Part shown: one piece after another, positions 28,258 through 37,069 of the stretch | How positions within the stretch are numbered: the first letter of the stretch is position 1 | Layout of the letters: each line of letters starts with the position of its first letter | DNA from: DASUAL01 sp035763805 | Lineage (GTDB): Bacteria; Gemmatimonadota; Gemmatimonadetes; Gemmatimonadales; GWC2-71-9 | DNA length: 64,000 nt | Direction of reading: 5' to 3' | Assembly (NCBI GenBank): GCA_035763805.1 | Contig: DASUAL010000027.1 | Span: 1 to 64,000, forward strand | Notes under the pieces: generated by a model | Database searches by the model: none | What the model saw: the letters and a program-made list of their open reading frames with translations, nothing else | What the model was told of the DNA's origin: nothing | Program-made: the position numbers and the translations under genes

Positions 28258-29946
28258 GTGGGATCGCCGCTGCGCATCGTCAACGGCCGGGTGTACGACC
28301 CCGCGAACGGCGTGGACGGCGCGGTGCGGGACGTGTGCATCCGCGATGGCGAGATTGTGGTCGACGTGCCGCCCGACGCGAAGCGGATCGACGCGACCGG
28401 TATGGTGGTGATGCCCGGGGGCATCGACATCCATTGCCACATCGCGGGCCCGAAGGTCAATCTCGCGCGTAAGGTCCAGCCCGAGAATCACTATGGCGAC
28501 GTGCAACTGCGCACGCGGCTCACGCGCTCCGGCACGGGCGGCACGGTCCCGTCCACGTTCGCGACGGGCTATCGCTACGCGGCGCTCGGCTACACGACGG
28601 CGATGGAAGCGGCGGTGACGCCGCTCGGGGCGCGTCACGCGCTGGAGGAGTTGCACGACACGCCCGTCATCGACAAGGGCTTTTACGTGCTGGTGGGCAA
28701 CAGCGTGCTGCTCTACCGACTGCTGCACGAGGGGCGGCGCGAGGAGTTCCGGCACGCGCTCGCCTGGTGGCTGAACGCGACCAAGGCCTATGCCCCCAAG
28801 CTCGTGAACCCCGGGGCGGACGAGCTGTGGAAGGGGTACCGCAACGCAAACGTCACCAGCCTCGACGACAAGATCGGGGCGTTGGACCTCACCCCGCGCC
28901 GGGTGATCGCCGCTTTCATCGAGGCGGCGAACGAGCTCGGGCTGCCCCACCCGGTGCACATCCACTGCAACAATCTGGGCCACAGCGGCAACTTCGAGAC
29001 GACGCTCGAAACCATGCGGCTCGCCGAAGGCCGGCGCGCGCACATCGCGCACATCCAATTCCACAGTTACGGGGCCGCCGCCGCGAAGAGCCAGAGCAAC
29101 CCGACGTCGCGCGCGCGCGATATCGTCGAGTTCATCAATGCGCACCCCAACATCAGCGCCGACGTCGGCGCGGTGATGTTCGGACGCTCCACCATCATGA
29201 CGGCGGACGCCCCGCTTGCGTACATGCTGCGCCGCTTCGGGACCGGCAAGTGGGTCAACGCCGACACGGAGAACGAGAGCGGCTGCGGCATCGTCCCCTT
29301 CATCTACCAAGATCGGGTGTACACCAACGCCCTGCAGTGGGCCATCGGGCTCGAGCTGCTCCTGTGCTCGGCCGACCCCTGGCGCGTGGTATTCTCCACG
29401 GATCACCCGAACGGCGGCTCGTTCATGAGCTACCCACGGCTGATCCGTTTGCTCATGGACCGCGAATTCCGCAAGGAGCAGATGGCCCGGGTGAACCAGA
29501 AGGCGCTCAACCAGAGCGGCCTGCGCGACTGCCAGGAGCGCGAGTACACGCTCTCCGAGATCGCGATCATCACGCGCGCCGGGCCTGCCCGACTCCTCGG
29601 GCTCGCCGCCAAGGGCCATCTCGGCGTCGGAGCGGACGCCGACGTCACGATCTACGAGGAGGACGCGAACAAGGAGAAGATGTTTTCGGCGCCGCGCTAC
29701 GTGATCAAGGACGGGGAACTCGCGATCGAGGATCACGAGTTCCGGGTGAGCCGCGAAGGCCGGACCCTGCAGGTGGCGCCGGAGTACGACCGCGGCATCG
29801 AGCAGGTGCTCGAGCCGTTCTTCGAGGACTTCTACACGGTCCGGTTCGCGAACTACCCGGTGGACGAGCGCTACGCGCCTCATGCGCAGATCATCCCGAC
29901 GGCACCGCAGGCGGCGACCAGCCCGGCCGGAAGCGCGCCCCGATGA
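28258..29946 (+). CDS. fwdA: formylmethanofuran dehydrogenase/hydrolase subunit A
   Basis: A 562-residue amidohydrolase-fold subunit that interconverts formate and formylmethanofuran in Fwd and Fhc complexes. GIDIHCHIAGPKVN (His59, His61) binds zinc; APKLVNPG, HIHCNNLGHSGNFE and FSTDHPNGGSFMSYP carry further ligands and the catalytic Asp. The GTG start follows a G-rich ribosome binding site (GGGGGGG). The stop overlaps fwdC as ATGA. Together with subunit B it would pass formate through an internal channel, as in archaeal Fwd. Confidence 0.95.
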   Translation: MGSPLRIVNGRVYDPANGVDGAVRDVCIRDGEIVVDVPPDAKRIDATGMVVMPGGIDIHCHIAGPKVNLARKVQPENHYGDVQLRTRLTRSGTGGTVPSTFATGYRYAALGYTTAMEAAVTPLGARHALEELHDTPVIDKGFYVLVGNSVLLYRLLHEGRREEFRHALAWWLNATKAYAPKLVNPGADELWKGYRNANVTSLDDKIGALDLTPRRVIAAFIEAANELGLPHPVHIHCNNLGHSGNFETTLETMRLAEGRRAHIAHIQFHSYGAAAAKSQSNPTSRARDIVEFINAHPNISADVGAVMFGRSTIMTADAPLAYMLRRFGTGKWVNADTENESGCGIVPFIYQDRVYTNALQWAIGLELLLCSADPWRVVFSTDHPNGGSFMSYPRLIRLLMDREFRKEQMARVNQKALNQSGLRDCQEREYTLSEIAIITRAGPARLLGLAAKGHLGVGADADVTIYEEDANKEKMFSAPRYVIKDGELAIEDHEFRVSREGRTLQVAPEYDRGIEQVLEPFFEDFYTVRFANYPVDERYAPHAQIIPTAPQAATSPAGSAPR

Positions 29947-30773
29947 GCCTCGACCTCACCCTGCGGGCGGCACCGACGGTTCCGCTCGAGGCCGAGGTCC
30001 TGAGCCCCGCCCGCCTGGCCGGCCTGTCGGCCGCCGAAGCCGCGAAGCTCCCCGTGGTTCACGGAAACGAGCGCGCCGACGTGGGCGATTTCTTCCGGAT
30101 CGGGGGCGCGGCGGACGGGCAACTCGACATCACGGGCGACCTCAGCATGGTGAAGCGGATCGGGGCGGGCATGGCGGAGGGCCGCATGGTGGTGCACGGC
30201 TCGGTGGGGATGCACCTGGGCGCGGGCATGAGCGGCGGGGAAATCGTCGTGGAAGGCCACGCCGGCGACTGGGTGGGCGCCGAGATGTCCGGGGGGCGGA
30301 TCGTGGTCAAGGGGAACGCCGGCCACATGCTCGGCAGCGCCCGCCGCGGCACGCCCGTCGGCATGCGCGGCGGCGAGATCCTGGTATTCGGCAACGTCGG
30401 CAACGAGGCCGGCAACGGCATGCGCCGCGGGCTGATCGCGATCGGCGGCGATACCGGCGACTTCGCCGCGGTGAACATGCTGGCCGGCAGCATCGTCGTG
30501 CTCGGGCACCTCGGCTCGCGGCCCGGCGCGGGGATGAAGCGGGGCTCGCTCATCGCGATGCATCCCGCGGAGCTCTTGCCCACGTTCAGTTACGCCTGCA
30601 CCTATGCCCCGGTCTTCGTGCGCCTGTACCTTCGCCACCTGCGCCGGCTGGGCTTCGACATCGCCGACTCCCAGGTGAACGGCTCGTACCAGCGCTGGTG
30701 CGGCGACGGGATCGAGCTGAACCGGGGCGAGGTGCTGCTGTTCGATGCCGCGGGGACCGCGTCGCGGGGCTGA
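29943..30773 (+). CDS. fwdC: formylmethanofuran dehydrogenase subunit C
   Basis: A 276-residue beta-helix protein of the GXGXG family (like glutamate synthase C-terminal domain). It has a ladder of repeats such as GAGMSGGEIVVEGHAGDWVG, AEMSGGRIVVKGNAGHMLG and GMRGGEILVFGNVGNEAGNG. In archaeal Fwd it anchors subunits A and D; in Fhc it carries methylofuran. It overlaps fwdA by four bases, and ftr follows within 22 bases. Confidence 0.94.
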   Translation: MSLDLTLRAAPTVPLEAEVLSPARLAGLSAAEAAKLPVVHGNERADVGDFFRIGGAADGQLDITGDLSMVKRIGAGMAEGRMVVHGSVGMHLGAGMSGGEIVVEGHAGDWVGAEMSGGRIVVKGNAGHMLGSARRGTPVGMRGGEILVFGNVGNEAGNGMRRGLIAIGGDTGDFAAVNMLAGSIVVLGHLGSRPGAGMKRGSLIAMHPAELLPTFSYACTYAPVFVRLYLRHLRRLGFDIADSQVNGSYQRWCGDGIELNRGEVLLFDAAGTASRG

Positions 30774-30794
30774 CCCGACTCCGGAGGGTTGACG

Positions 30795-31703
30795 ATGCTC
30801 GTGCGGGGCGTCCTCATCGAGGACACGTTCGCCGAGGCGTTCACCATGCGCGTGGCCCGTCTCATCATCACGGGCCGCACGCCGCGGTGGGCGCGGGAGG
30901 CGGCGCTCAAGCTCACCGGCTTCGCGACCTCGGTGATCGGCTGCAAGTGCGAGGCGGGGATCGAGCGTGAGCTCTCCGAGGGCGAGACGCTCGACGGCCG
31001 CCCAGGGGTGAGCGTCCTGTTCCTCACGATGGACAAGGAGAGCCTGCCCCAACAATTGATCGCCCGCATCGGCCAGACGGTGCTCACCTGCCCCACCACG
31101 GCGTGTTTCGATGGGCTTCCCGACGTGCCCGACCGGCTGCCCGTGGGCAAGGCACTGCGGGTGTTCGGCGACGGATTCCAGGGCAGCAAGGTGGTGGGCG
31201 GCAAGCGCTACTGGCGCCTGCCGGTGATGGAAGGGGAGTTCCTGGTCGAGGAGACGTTCGTGATGCAGAAGGGGGTGGGCGGGGGGAACTTCCTGATTCT
31301 CGCCACGGACGCGGACGCCGCGCTCGCGGCGGCCGAGGCCGCGGTCGCAGCGATGGCGAGCCAGCCGGGCGTGATCCTGCCCTTCCCGGGCGGCGTGGTG
31401 CGGAGCGGCAGCAAGGTGGGGTCGAAACGCTACAAGAAGATGATCGCGACGACGAACGACGCCTTCAGTCCCACGCTCCGGGGGATCACCGAGTCCCAGC
31501 TCCCCGAGGGAGTGAACAGCGTGCTCGAGATCGTGCTCGATGGAACCGATGGACCCGCGATCGAGGCGGCGATGCGACGGGGCATCGACGCCGCCTGCCG
31601 CCCGGGCGTGAAGGCGATCACGGCGGGCAACTACGGCGGCAAGCTCGGGCCGCACCATTTCCACCTCCGTCGCATCATGGGCGGCGCGCCGCGACCCGCG
31701 TGA
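30795..31703 (+). CDS. ftr: formylmethanofuran:H4MPT formyltransferase
   Basis: A 302-residue Ftr (FhcD) that transfers the formyl group between H4MPT and methanofuran. The start VRGVLIEDTFAEAFTMRVAR and the motifs CPTTACFDGLPD, GDGFQGSKVVGGKRYWRLPV and GGVVRSGSKVGSKRYKKM are diagnostic. ATG 30795 has GGAGGG upstream and is preferred to a TTG six bases earlier. The stop overlaps mch as GTGA. Confidence 0.96.
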   Translation: MLVRGVLIEDTFAEAFTMRVARLIITGRTPRWAREAALKLTGFATSVIGCKCEAGIERELSEGETLDGRPGVSVLFLTMDKESLPQQLIARIGQTVLTCPTTACFDGLPDVPDRLPVGKALRVFGDGFQGSKVVGGKRYWRLPVMEGEFLVEETFVMQKGVGGGNFLILATDADAALAAAEAAVAAMASQPGVILPFPGGVVRSGSKVGSKRYKKMIATTNDAFSPTLRGITESQLPEGVNSVLEIVLDGTDGPAIEAAMRRGIDAACRPGVKAITAGNYGGKLGPHHFHLRRIMGGAPRPA

Positions 31704-32665
31704 GCGGCATCCCGCTCGCGTTGAACGATCGCGCCCGGCAGATCGCCGACCGGGTGCTGGCGAACGCGGACGCGATGCGGGTCACGGCCCGCACGCTGGC
31801 GAACGGCGCCCGCGTGATCGACGCCGGGATCGACGCCCCCGGCGGATACGCTGCAGGCGCGGCGCTCGCGGAGATCTGCATGGGCGGGCTGGGCGACGTG
31901 GACTACGCGCCGGTCCTGATCGGCGGCGACGCGTGGACCGGCGTGCGCGTGTGGACCGACCACCCCGCAGTGAGTTGCATGGCGTCGCAGTACGCGGGCT
32001 GGGCGATCCAGGTCGGGAAGTACTTCGCGATGGGCTCGGGGCCGCTGCGCGCGCACGCGCGGGTGGAAAGGGAGTTGTTCGGCAAGCTCGGCTACGCGGA
32101 GCAGGCCCAGCACGGCGTGCTGGTGCTCGAGACGCGGGCCGCGCCGACCGACGAAGTGGCCGCCTGGGTGGGCCAGAAGGCGGGCCTCGCCCCGTCGCAG
32201 CTCACGTTCCTCGTCGCCCCCACCGCGAGCCTCGCGGGCGGGGTGCAGATCGCGGCGCGCATCCTCGAGACGGGGCTCCACAAGATGGACACGCTGGGAT
32301 TCGACCTCACGAAGATCGTGAGCGGGATCGGGACCGCGCCCGTTCCGCCGATCGCGAAGAACGACCTGCGTGCCATCGGCCGCACCAACGATTGCATCTT
32401 GTACGGCGGGCAGGCGCGCTACACGGTGAACGCCGACGACGCCGAGCTCGCCGAGCTCGCCCCGAAGGTCCCCGCCGCGGCGTCGAAGGACTACGGCACG
32501 CCGTTCTACGACACCTTCAAGCGCTACGACGGTGACTTCTATAAGATCGACCCGCTGCTCTTCAGCCCCGCCGAGGTGTGGCTGACGAGCGTGCAGAGCG
32601 GCAAGACCTATCACGCGGGACGATTGAATCCCGAAGTGCTGCGCGCCTCGCTGCTGGAGAGCTGA
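31700..32665 (+). CDS. mch: methenyl-H4MPT cyclohydrolase
   Basis: A 321-residue Mch that hydrolyses methenyl-H4MPT to formyl-H4MPT. The visible family segments are LNDRARQIADRVLANADAMR, WTDHPAVSCMASQYAGWAI, YFAMGSGPLRA, GIGTAPVPPIAKNDLRAIGR and TNDCILYGGQARYTV. It starts at a GTG overlapping the ftr stop. It completes the methylene-to-formyl steps together with mtdB and ftr. Confidence 0.96.
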   Translation: MSGIPLALNDRARQIADRVLANADAMRVTARTLANGARVIDAGIDAPGGYAAGAALAEICMGGLGDVDYAPVLIGGDAWTGVRVWTDHPAVSCMASQYAGWAIQVGKYFAMGSGPLRAHARVERELFGKLGYAEQAQHGVLVLETRAAPTDEVAAWVGQKAGLAPSQLTFLVAPTASLAGGVQIAARILETGLHKMDTLGFDLTKIVSGIGTAPVPPIAKNDLRAIGRTNDCILYGGQARYTVNADDAELAELAPKVPAAASKDYGTPFYDTFKRYDGDFYKIDPLLFSPAEVWLTSVQSGKTYHAGRLNPEVLRASLLES

Positions 32666-32702
32666 GACGCGCACCTTCACAACCCAGACCGGGAGCGCTC
32701 TC

Positions 32703-33119
32703 ATGCACCGTGGAGCTTTCAGCCTGTCCGCCCTCGCCCTCGTGGCCGCGTGCTCGAAGCCGGCGCCGCAGCAACAGCAGCAGGCCGTCGTGTCCGCCGC
32801 GGCGCAGTGGACCGTCGTCGTCATGTACAACCACCCCAAGGACACAGCGGCGTTCGAGAAGTACTACGCCGCCACGCACGTGCCGCTGTTCGCCTCCCAT
32901 GCGCAGGAAATCGGGGTCACGCGCGCCGAGTTGGTGAAGTTCTCGGCGACTGCCGACGGCAAAGCACCGACGCTGTACCGCAAGGCCGACCTTTGGTTCG
33001 ACTCCAAGGAGGCACTCGAGACAGGGGTGGCCACGCCCGGCTTCAAGGCGGTGGCCGCGGATCTCGCGAACTTCGCCACGGGCGGCGTCACGGTGCTGAT
33101 CGGGACGAAGACCAACTAG
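32703..33119 (+). CDS. EthD-domain lipoprotein
   Basis: A 138-residue protein with a lipobox (LALVAACS, Cys17), a short Gln-rich linker and an EthD-type ferredoxin-like barrel: VVVMYNHPKDTAAFEKYYAA, then THVPLFASHAQEIGV. EthD-fold proteins are small stress or catabolic proteins of uncertain activity. It is placed between mch and cofactor genes, but a periplasmic lipoprotein has no obvious role in cytosolic C1 transfer. Confidence 0.78.
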   Translation: MHRGAFSLSALALVAACSKPAPQQQQQAVVSAAAQWTVVVMYNHPKDTAAFEKYYAATHVPLFASHAQEIGVTRAELVKFSATADGKAPTLYRKADLWFDSKEALETGVATPGFKAVAADLANFATGGVTVLIGTKTN

Positions 33120-33161
33120 CGCGGTGGTATATTGCGCAGTCGAGGTGAACGGGATTCGGGG

Positions 33162-34106
33162 ATGGCGCGGCTTGCAGGAAGCGACCTTCATCCTCCGACG
33201 GGTGGCGCGGCGGTGATCCCGCCCGCGAGCGCGATCCCGGAGCGGCGCGTGGCGCGCGCCGCCGACGTCGTGGCCGCCGCCCAACTTGCCTGCCTGCTCG
33301 AGGCGAGCGCGCCCAAGCCCGGAAACGTGTCTCCAGGCGCTCCCTTTCACGACTCGACGTACGACGACTTCCTGGCGAGCGCAGCGGCGATTGGCCCCGC
33401 GCTTGCCGCCGCGGGAGACCGCCCGCTCGGCGCCACGATTCGCGCCGCCGTGGAGGCGACCGCCCGCTGGGCCCCGTCCAACACGAACCTTGGCCTGGTG
33501 CTGGTGCTCGCCCCGCTGGCACGAGCGGCGCTGCGCCCTGGCGACGCACCGCTGCGCATGCAGCTCGCCGCGACGCTTGCCGAGACCACGGTGGACGATG
33601 CGCGCGAGACGTACGCCGCGATTCGGCTTGCGTCCCCCGGCGGCCTGGGAACGGCACCGCAGCAGGACGTCACCGGCTTCCCCACCGTGACGCTGCGAGA
33701 AGCGATGGCGCTCGCCGCCGGGCGCGACGCGATCGCCCGCGAATACGTGACCGACTTTCAAGCCACGTTCGACATCGGCGCGCCGGTGCTGCGACGGGCC
33801 CGCGGCGCGACGCTGTCCTGGGGCGACGCCATCGTCGAGACGTATCTGACGCTCCTCGCGGCGGCTCCCGACACCCACATCGCGCGCAAGGTCGGGATGG
33901 AGGAGGCGGTTGCCGTCCAACGCCGTGCCCGCGCCGTGTTGGACACGGGCGGCGTCCGCACGCCGGCGGGGCGGGAGGCGGTCGCGCGGCTCGATCGCGA
34001 GCTGCGTGACCCGGCCAATACGCTCAACCCCGGAGCGACCGCCGACCTCACGGGCGCGGCGATCTGCGTCGTGCTGCTCGAGGGGAGGTGGCATGGCTGC
34101 CCGTAA
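33162..34106 (+). CDS. CitG/MdcB-like triphosphoribosyl-dephospho-CoA synthase family protein
   Basis: A 314-residue helical protein. AQLACLLEASAPKPGNVSPG, FHDSTYDDFLASAAAIGP and SNTNLGLVLVLAPLARAA match the CitG superfamily, which transfers a triphosphoribosyl group from ATP. Citrate-lyase genes are absent. Homologs sit in H4MPT gene clusters of methylotrophs, so a ribosyl-transfer step in cofactor synthesis is plausible but unproven. The start is uncertain: ATG 33162 is chosen, with GTG 33213 or a codon at 33132 as alternatives. It overlaps the next start. Confidence 0.8.
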   Translation: MARLAGSDLHPPTGGAAVIPPASAIPERRVARAADVVAAAQLACLLEASAPKPGNVSPGAPFHDSTYDDFLASAAAIGPALAAAGDRPLGATIRAAVEATARWAPSNTNLGLVLVLAPLARAALRPGDAPLRMQLAATLAETTVDDARETYAAIRLASPGGLGTAPQQDVTGFPTVTLREAMALAAGRDAIAREYVTDFQATFDIGAPVLRRARGATLSWGDAIVETYLTLLAAAPDTHIARKVGMEEAVAVQRRARAVLDTGGVRTPAGREAVARLDRELRDPANTLNPGATADLTGAAICVVLLEGRWHGCP

Positions 34107-34596
34107 GGGATTCAAAATCGCCGTGACCAAGGACAACTTGGTCTTCGCGTCCGCCCACTTCATCACGTTCCCCGGGCACCGCTGCGAGACGCTGCACGGC
34201 CACAACTACCGCACGCGTGTCGTGGTCGAAGGCGGACTCGACCCCGAAGCTCACTATGTGTTCGACTTCTCGGAGCTGAAGCACCTGATGAAACGCCTCA
34301 CCGACGAGATCGATCACAAGGTGCTGCTCCCCCTCGAGAATCCCAAGATCGAGGTGCGCGAGCACGGCGACTCGGTAAGCGTCGCGGTCGGGGGAAAGCC
34401 CAAGTACGTCTTCCCCAAGATCGACTGCGCATTCCTCCCCATTCCGAACAGCACGGTGGAGATGCTCGCGCAGTACCTGGCCGGGCGCGTGTGCCGAGAG
34501 TTGGCGTCCTCCGGCCGGGTGGCGCTGCGGGCGGTCGAGGTCGAGGTCGAAGAGAACTTCGGCCAGTCTGCGACTTACCGCGAGTCGCTCGGGTGA
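34093..34596 (+). CDS. 6-pyruvoyl-tetrahydropterin synthase family protein
   Basis: A 167-residue PTPS/QueD-fold protein. Zinc ligands are visible in FASAHFITF and LHGHNYRTRVVVEG, and YVFDFSELKHLMKRLTDEID and the C-terminal VEVEENFGQSATY are typical. A strong GGGGAGG precedes ATG 34093. Family members act on dihydroneopterin triphosphate or related pterins. Here a step towards the pterin part of H4MPT is the natural guess; queuosine synthesis is the alternative. The end overlaps the convergent HisA-like gene by 22 bases. Confidence 0.88.
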   Translation: MAARKGFKIAVTKDNLVFASAHFITFPGHRCETLHGHNYRTRVVVEGGLDPEAHYVFDFSELKHLMKRLTDEIDHKVLLPLENPKIEVREHGDSVSVAVGGKPKYVFPKIDCAFLPIPNSTVEMLAQYLAGRVCRELASSGRVALRAVEVEVEENFGQSATYRESLG

Positions 34597-35357
34597 CCGC
34601 CACGCCGCGGGGACCCGCGGCGCCGTGCGGCCTCCACGTCGCCGCCTCCCAACCTCCCGTCGTGCAGCGCCGTCGCCACCAAAGCCCCGTCGCATCCCGC
34701 GTCGCTCAGGCGCTCGAGATCTCGCATCGAGCCGATCCCGCCGCCCGCGAGCAGCTCCACGCCCGGATGTGCGCGCCGGATGGCGTCCACGAGCGCGAGG
34801 TCGACGCCAAGCCCCGTCCCGATGCGCGCGAGATCGAGCGCGAGCACGGCGGACGCGCCAGCCGCGATGGCGCGCCGTACGAGTTCGAGCGGCGTCCCGT
34901 GATGCGGCGCGCCGGACAATACCACCGGCGTGCCATCGCGGAGATCCAGGCCGAACACCACCTGCGCGCCCCGAATCGCCCGGGCGATCTGCCCAAGCGC
35001 ATCGAAGGACGGCAGAGTCTCGAGCCCAACCACGACGCGAGCCGCGCCGTCCGAGACGCCCTCGCGGGCCCGGACCGGGGTTGCGGCGCCGCTGTCCAGA
35101 AGCAGACGGCCGCCCAGCCCGACCAGCGCGCGCACGAGCGCCCGCTGCGGCGCGCCGCCCGCAAGGGCGTCGAGATCAGCAACGTACCACTCGTCACAGC
35201 CGAGGCGCTCTCGGAACGCCCGCGCCAAGGCGAGCGGGTCGCCAGCCTGTGCCTCGGGCACGAGCACCGACGGCGCCGGGGCGTACGTAGCGCGTCGGCC
35301 GCGGCTCGCACGCACCGCCTGACCCAGCACGAGGTCCAGCACCGGGATCACCTGCAC
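34575..35357 (-). CDS. HisA/HisF-related TIM-barrel protein of H4MPT clusters
   Basis: A 260-residue barrel: VIPVLDLVLGQAVRASRGRR at the start, EWYVADLDALAGG, VFGLDLRDGTPVVLSG, LALDLARIGTGLGVDLALV and LLAGGGIGSMRDLERL. It resembles the HisA/F-related family of archaea and methylotrophs rather than true HisA, and there is no histidine operon here. The reaction is unknown. The GTG start at 35357 diverges from the next plus-strand gene with only 17 bases between. Confidence 0.8.
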   Translation of the reverse strand: MQVIPVLDLVLGQAVRASRGRRATYAPAPSVLVPEAQAGDPLALARAFRERLGCDEWYVADLDALAGGAPQRALVRALVGLGGRLLLDSGAATPVRAREGVSDGAARVVVGLETLPSFDALGQIARAIRGAQVVFGLDLRDGTPVVLSGAPHHGTPLELVRRAIAAGASAVLALDLARIGTGLGVDLALVDAIRRAHPGVELLAGGGIGSMRDLERLSDAGCDGALVATALHDGRLGGGDVEAARRRGSPRRGGHPSDSR

Positions 35358-35374
35358 GTGAGGATATCGGTGGA

Positions 35375-35725
35375 GTGAACACCAAGGCGGCGCGTGTCGC
35401 GCACGGTCGCGTCTTCGACACGCGCGTCATGCCCTACGAGATGCCGCGTGAACCAGCCGCGCTCGCGCCGCTGCTCGATCGCCTCGCGCGGCAGCTCGGC
35501 GCCGACCGCGGCGACGCCCACGCAGTCATCCGGGAAGCGATCGACCGCGCACGCACCCACCATGCCCCGATGCGGCGGGCCGTGGTCACCGGGCTGGGTG
35601 ACTTTCTCGCTGCCGAGGCCGCACAGCGTGCCGGCCTTCAGGTCACGCATCTTGCAGACGCGCTCGGTCCCGCCGCGCGGCACGCTCCCGCGGCGGCGGT
35701 GGCACTGCTACTTTCGCCCTCATGA
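35375..35725 (+). CDS. small protein resembling the C-terminus of the MfnF-like protein
   Basis: A 116-residue frame from GTG 35375. RRAVVTGLGDFLAAEAAQRA, then GLQVTHLADALGPAARHAPA, lines up with VVVAGVGRFVAAELARRHGR and the ending of the intact MfnF-like gene at 20391-21443. The ASKHA ATP-binding N-terminal part is missing. It could be a remnant of a second copy or a trimmed stand-alone domain. The stop overlaps mfnE as ATGA, so it is still translated in an operon. Confidence 0.6.
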   Translation: MNTKAARVAHGRVFDTRVMPYEMPREPAALAPLLDRLARQLGADRGDAHAVIREAIDRARTHHAPMRRAVVTGLGDFLAAEAAQRAGLQVTHLADALGPAARHAPAAAVALLLSPS

Positions 35726-36342
35726 CGCCCGAGACACGCGCGGTGCATACCATCGTGAAGGTGGGCGGGGGCCTGCTTGGCAGGGCCGGTGCCCTCGACC
35801 TCGTCACCGAAGCGCTCGTGGCATTCAGCCGCGGGCGCCGGGTTCTCGTCATCCCCGGCGGCGGTCCCTTTGCGGACGCCGTCCGCACGATGTTCCGCCG
35901 CGTCAAAATCGGAGAGGACGCAGCGCACTGGATGGCGGTGCTCGGCATGGACCAGTACGCGCACGCGCTCGCCAGCCGCATGCCAGGCGCGGTGCTCGTG
36001 GAACAGCAGACGGACATCGCCGCAGCGCTCGGCGCGGGGAAGCTCCCGGTGCTCGCGCCCTACCGCTGGCTTCGGGCGGCGGATCCCCTGCCGCACTCGT
36101 GGGAGATCACGAGCGACAGCATCGCCGCGTGGTTCGCGGGAACCCTGGGCGCACGGCGCGTCGTGCTCATCAAGCCAGCGGCCGGCGCGACGAGGAAGCT
36201 CGTCGACGACCACTTTTTGCGCACGCTGCCGCCCGCGGTCGAACATCTGATCATCACGCCCGACGATCTCGGGCAGCTCGACCTGGCGCTAGACGAGGGC
36301 CACGGCCGCGGACGGGACCGCCGCGCCGGCCAGGGCCCGTAG
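35722..36342 (+). CDS. mfnE: MfnE-like amino-acid-kinase-fold phosphotransferase
   Basis: A 206-residue AAK-superfamily kinase: TIVKVGGGLLGRAGALDLVT, VLVIPGGGPFADAVR, HWMAVLGMDQYAHALA, ITSDSIAAWFAGTLGARRVV and LIKPAAG. The archaeal family member phosphorylates aminomethyl-furanmethanol phosphate to the diphosphate in methanofuran synthesis. mfnB is immediately downstream on the other strand. The last 54 bases overlap the convergent mfnB end. Confidence 0.83.
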   Translation: MTPETRAVHTIVKVGGGLLGRAGALDLVTEALVAFSRGRRVLVIPGGGPFADAVRTMFRRVKIGEDAAHWMAVLGMDQYAHALASRMPGAVLVEQQTDIAAALGAGKLPVLAPYRWLRAADPLPHSWEITSDSIAAWFAGTLGARRVVLIKPAAGATRKLVDDHFLRTLPPAVEHLIITPDDLGQLDLALDEGHGRGRDRRAGQGP

Positions 36343-37008
36343 CGCCGCGACGCGAGCCGCCGACACGCGGCCGGTCCGGCCGCCCACACACGCGGCCCCT
36401 CGCACTCCCACGATGTCAGCCCCGAGCGCACCCGCTGCCGCGAAGTCAGCCGGTCCCAGGCGCCCGGCAACACACGCGAATAGTCCGGACGCGTGCGCAG
36501 CGGCAACCCAGTCGCGCACCGCACCGGGCGCGAGCAGCTCGAATAGCCCGACGTCCTTGACTGCTGTGTCGAGCAGGACGCCCGACGCGCCGCTTTCCAC
36601 CGCCACGGGGAGCAGCGCGTCCGGCGCGAGACACCCCACCCGCCGCCAGTCCGCGTAGCCGACGAGCACCACACGCACGTCGGCTCCCGCGCCCCGCCGG
36701 GTCGCGGCTGCTACGCGTCGTGCCGCCCGCGCCGTACCCACGCCACGGAACCCTGCCTTCACGAACTCCACGCCCAACGCCGCCGCCGTGCGGGCCAAGC
36801 ACCCGAACGCCGCCGGCGATCCCGAGTCACCCAATGCCGCACTCGTGGGACGGCTCGAGCCTACGGCTGCGCGGATCGCGGCGAGCGCGCCCGGTTCCAC
36901 TGCGCCGAGGGCGCCAGCCTGCGGATCTTTGGCGTCAATCACGTCGGCCCCACCCTCGAGCGCGGCGCGCGCCTCGGCGGCGTCCGTGACGCTCACGAGA
37001 AGTTGCAT
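36289..37008 (-). CDS. mfnB: (5-formylfuran-3-yl)methyl phosphate synthase
   Basis: A 239-residue TIM barrel of the MfnB family: QLLVSVTDAAEARAALEGGA, then DVIDAKDPQAGALGAV, FVKAGFRGVG, VVLVGYADWRRVG and VLLDTAVKDVGLFELL. MfnB condenses two glyceraldehyde 3-phosphate molecules to the furan precursor of methanofuran. The DAKDP and KAGF lysines are the conserved active-site pair. It is convergent with mfnE, and divergent from the SDR gene 61 bases away. Confidence 0.9.
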   Translation of the reverse strand: MQLLVSVTDAAEARAALEGGADVIDAKDPQAGALGAVEPGALAAIRAAVGSSRPTSAALGDSGSPAAFGCLARTAAALGVEFVKAGFRGVGTARAARRVAAATRRGAGADVRVVLVGYADWRRVGCLAPDALLPVAVESGASGVLLDTAVKDVGLFELLAPGAVRDWVAAAHASGLFACVAGRLGPADFAAAGALGADIVGVRGAACVGGRTGRVSAARVAALRALAGAAVPSAAVALV

Positions 37009-37069
37009 GTCCGGCGGCTCCCTTGTGGCTGTCCCAAAACCGCCGATAGGTTAGGCTTCCGGAGACCCG

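Noticed and set aside
34575..35357. True HisA of histidine biosynthesis.
   Set aside because: No his genes nearby, and the motifs fit the HisA/F-related family found in H4MPT clusters.
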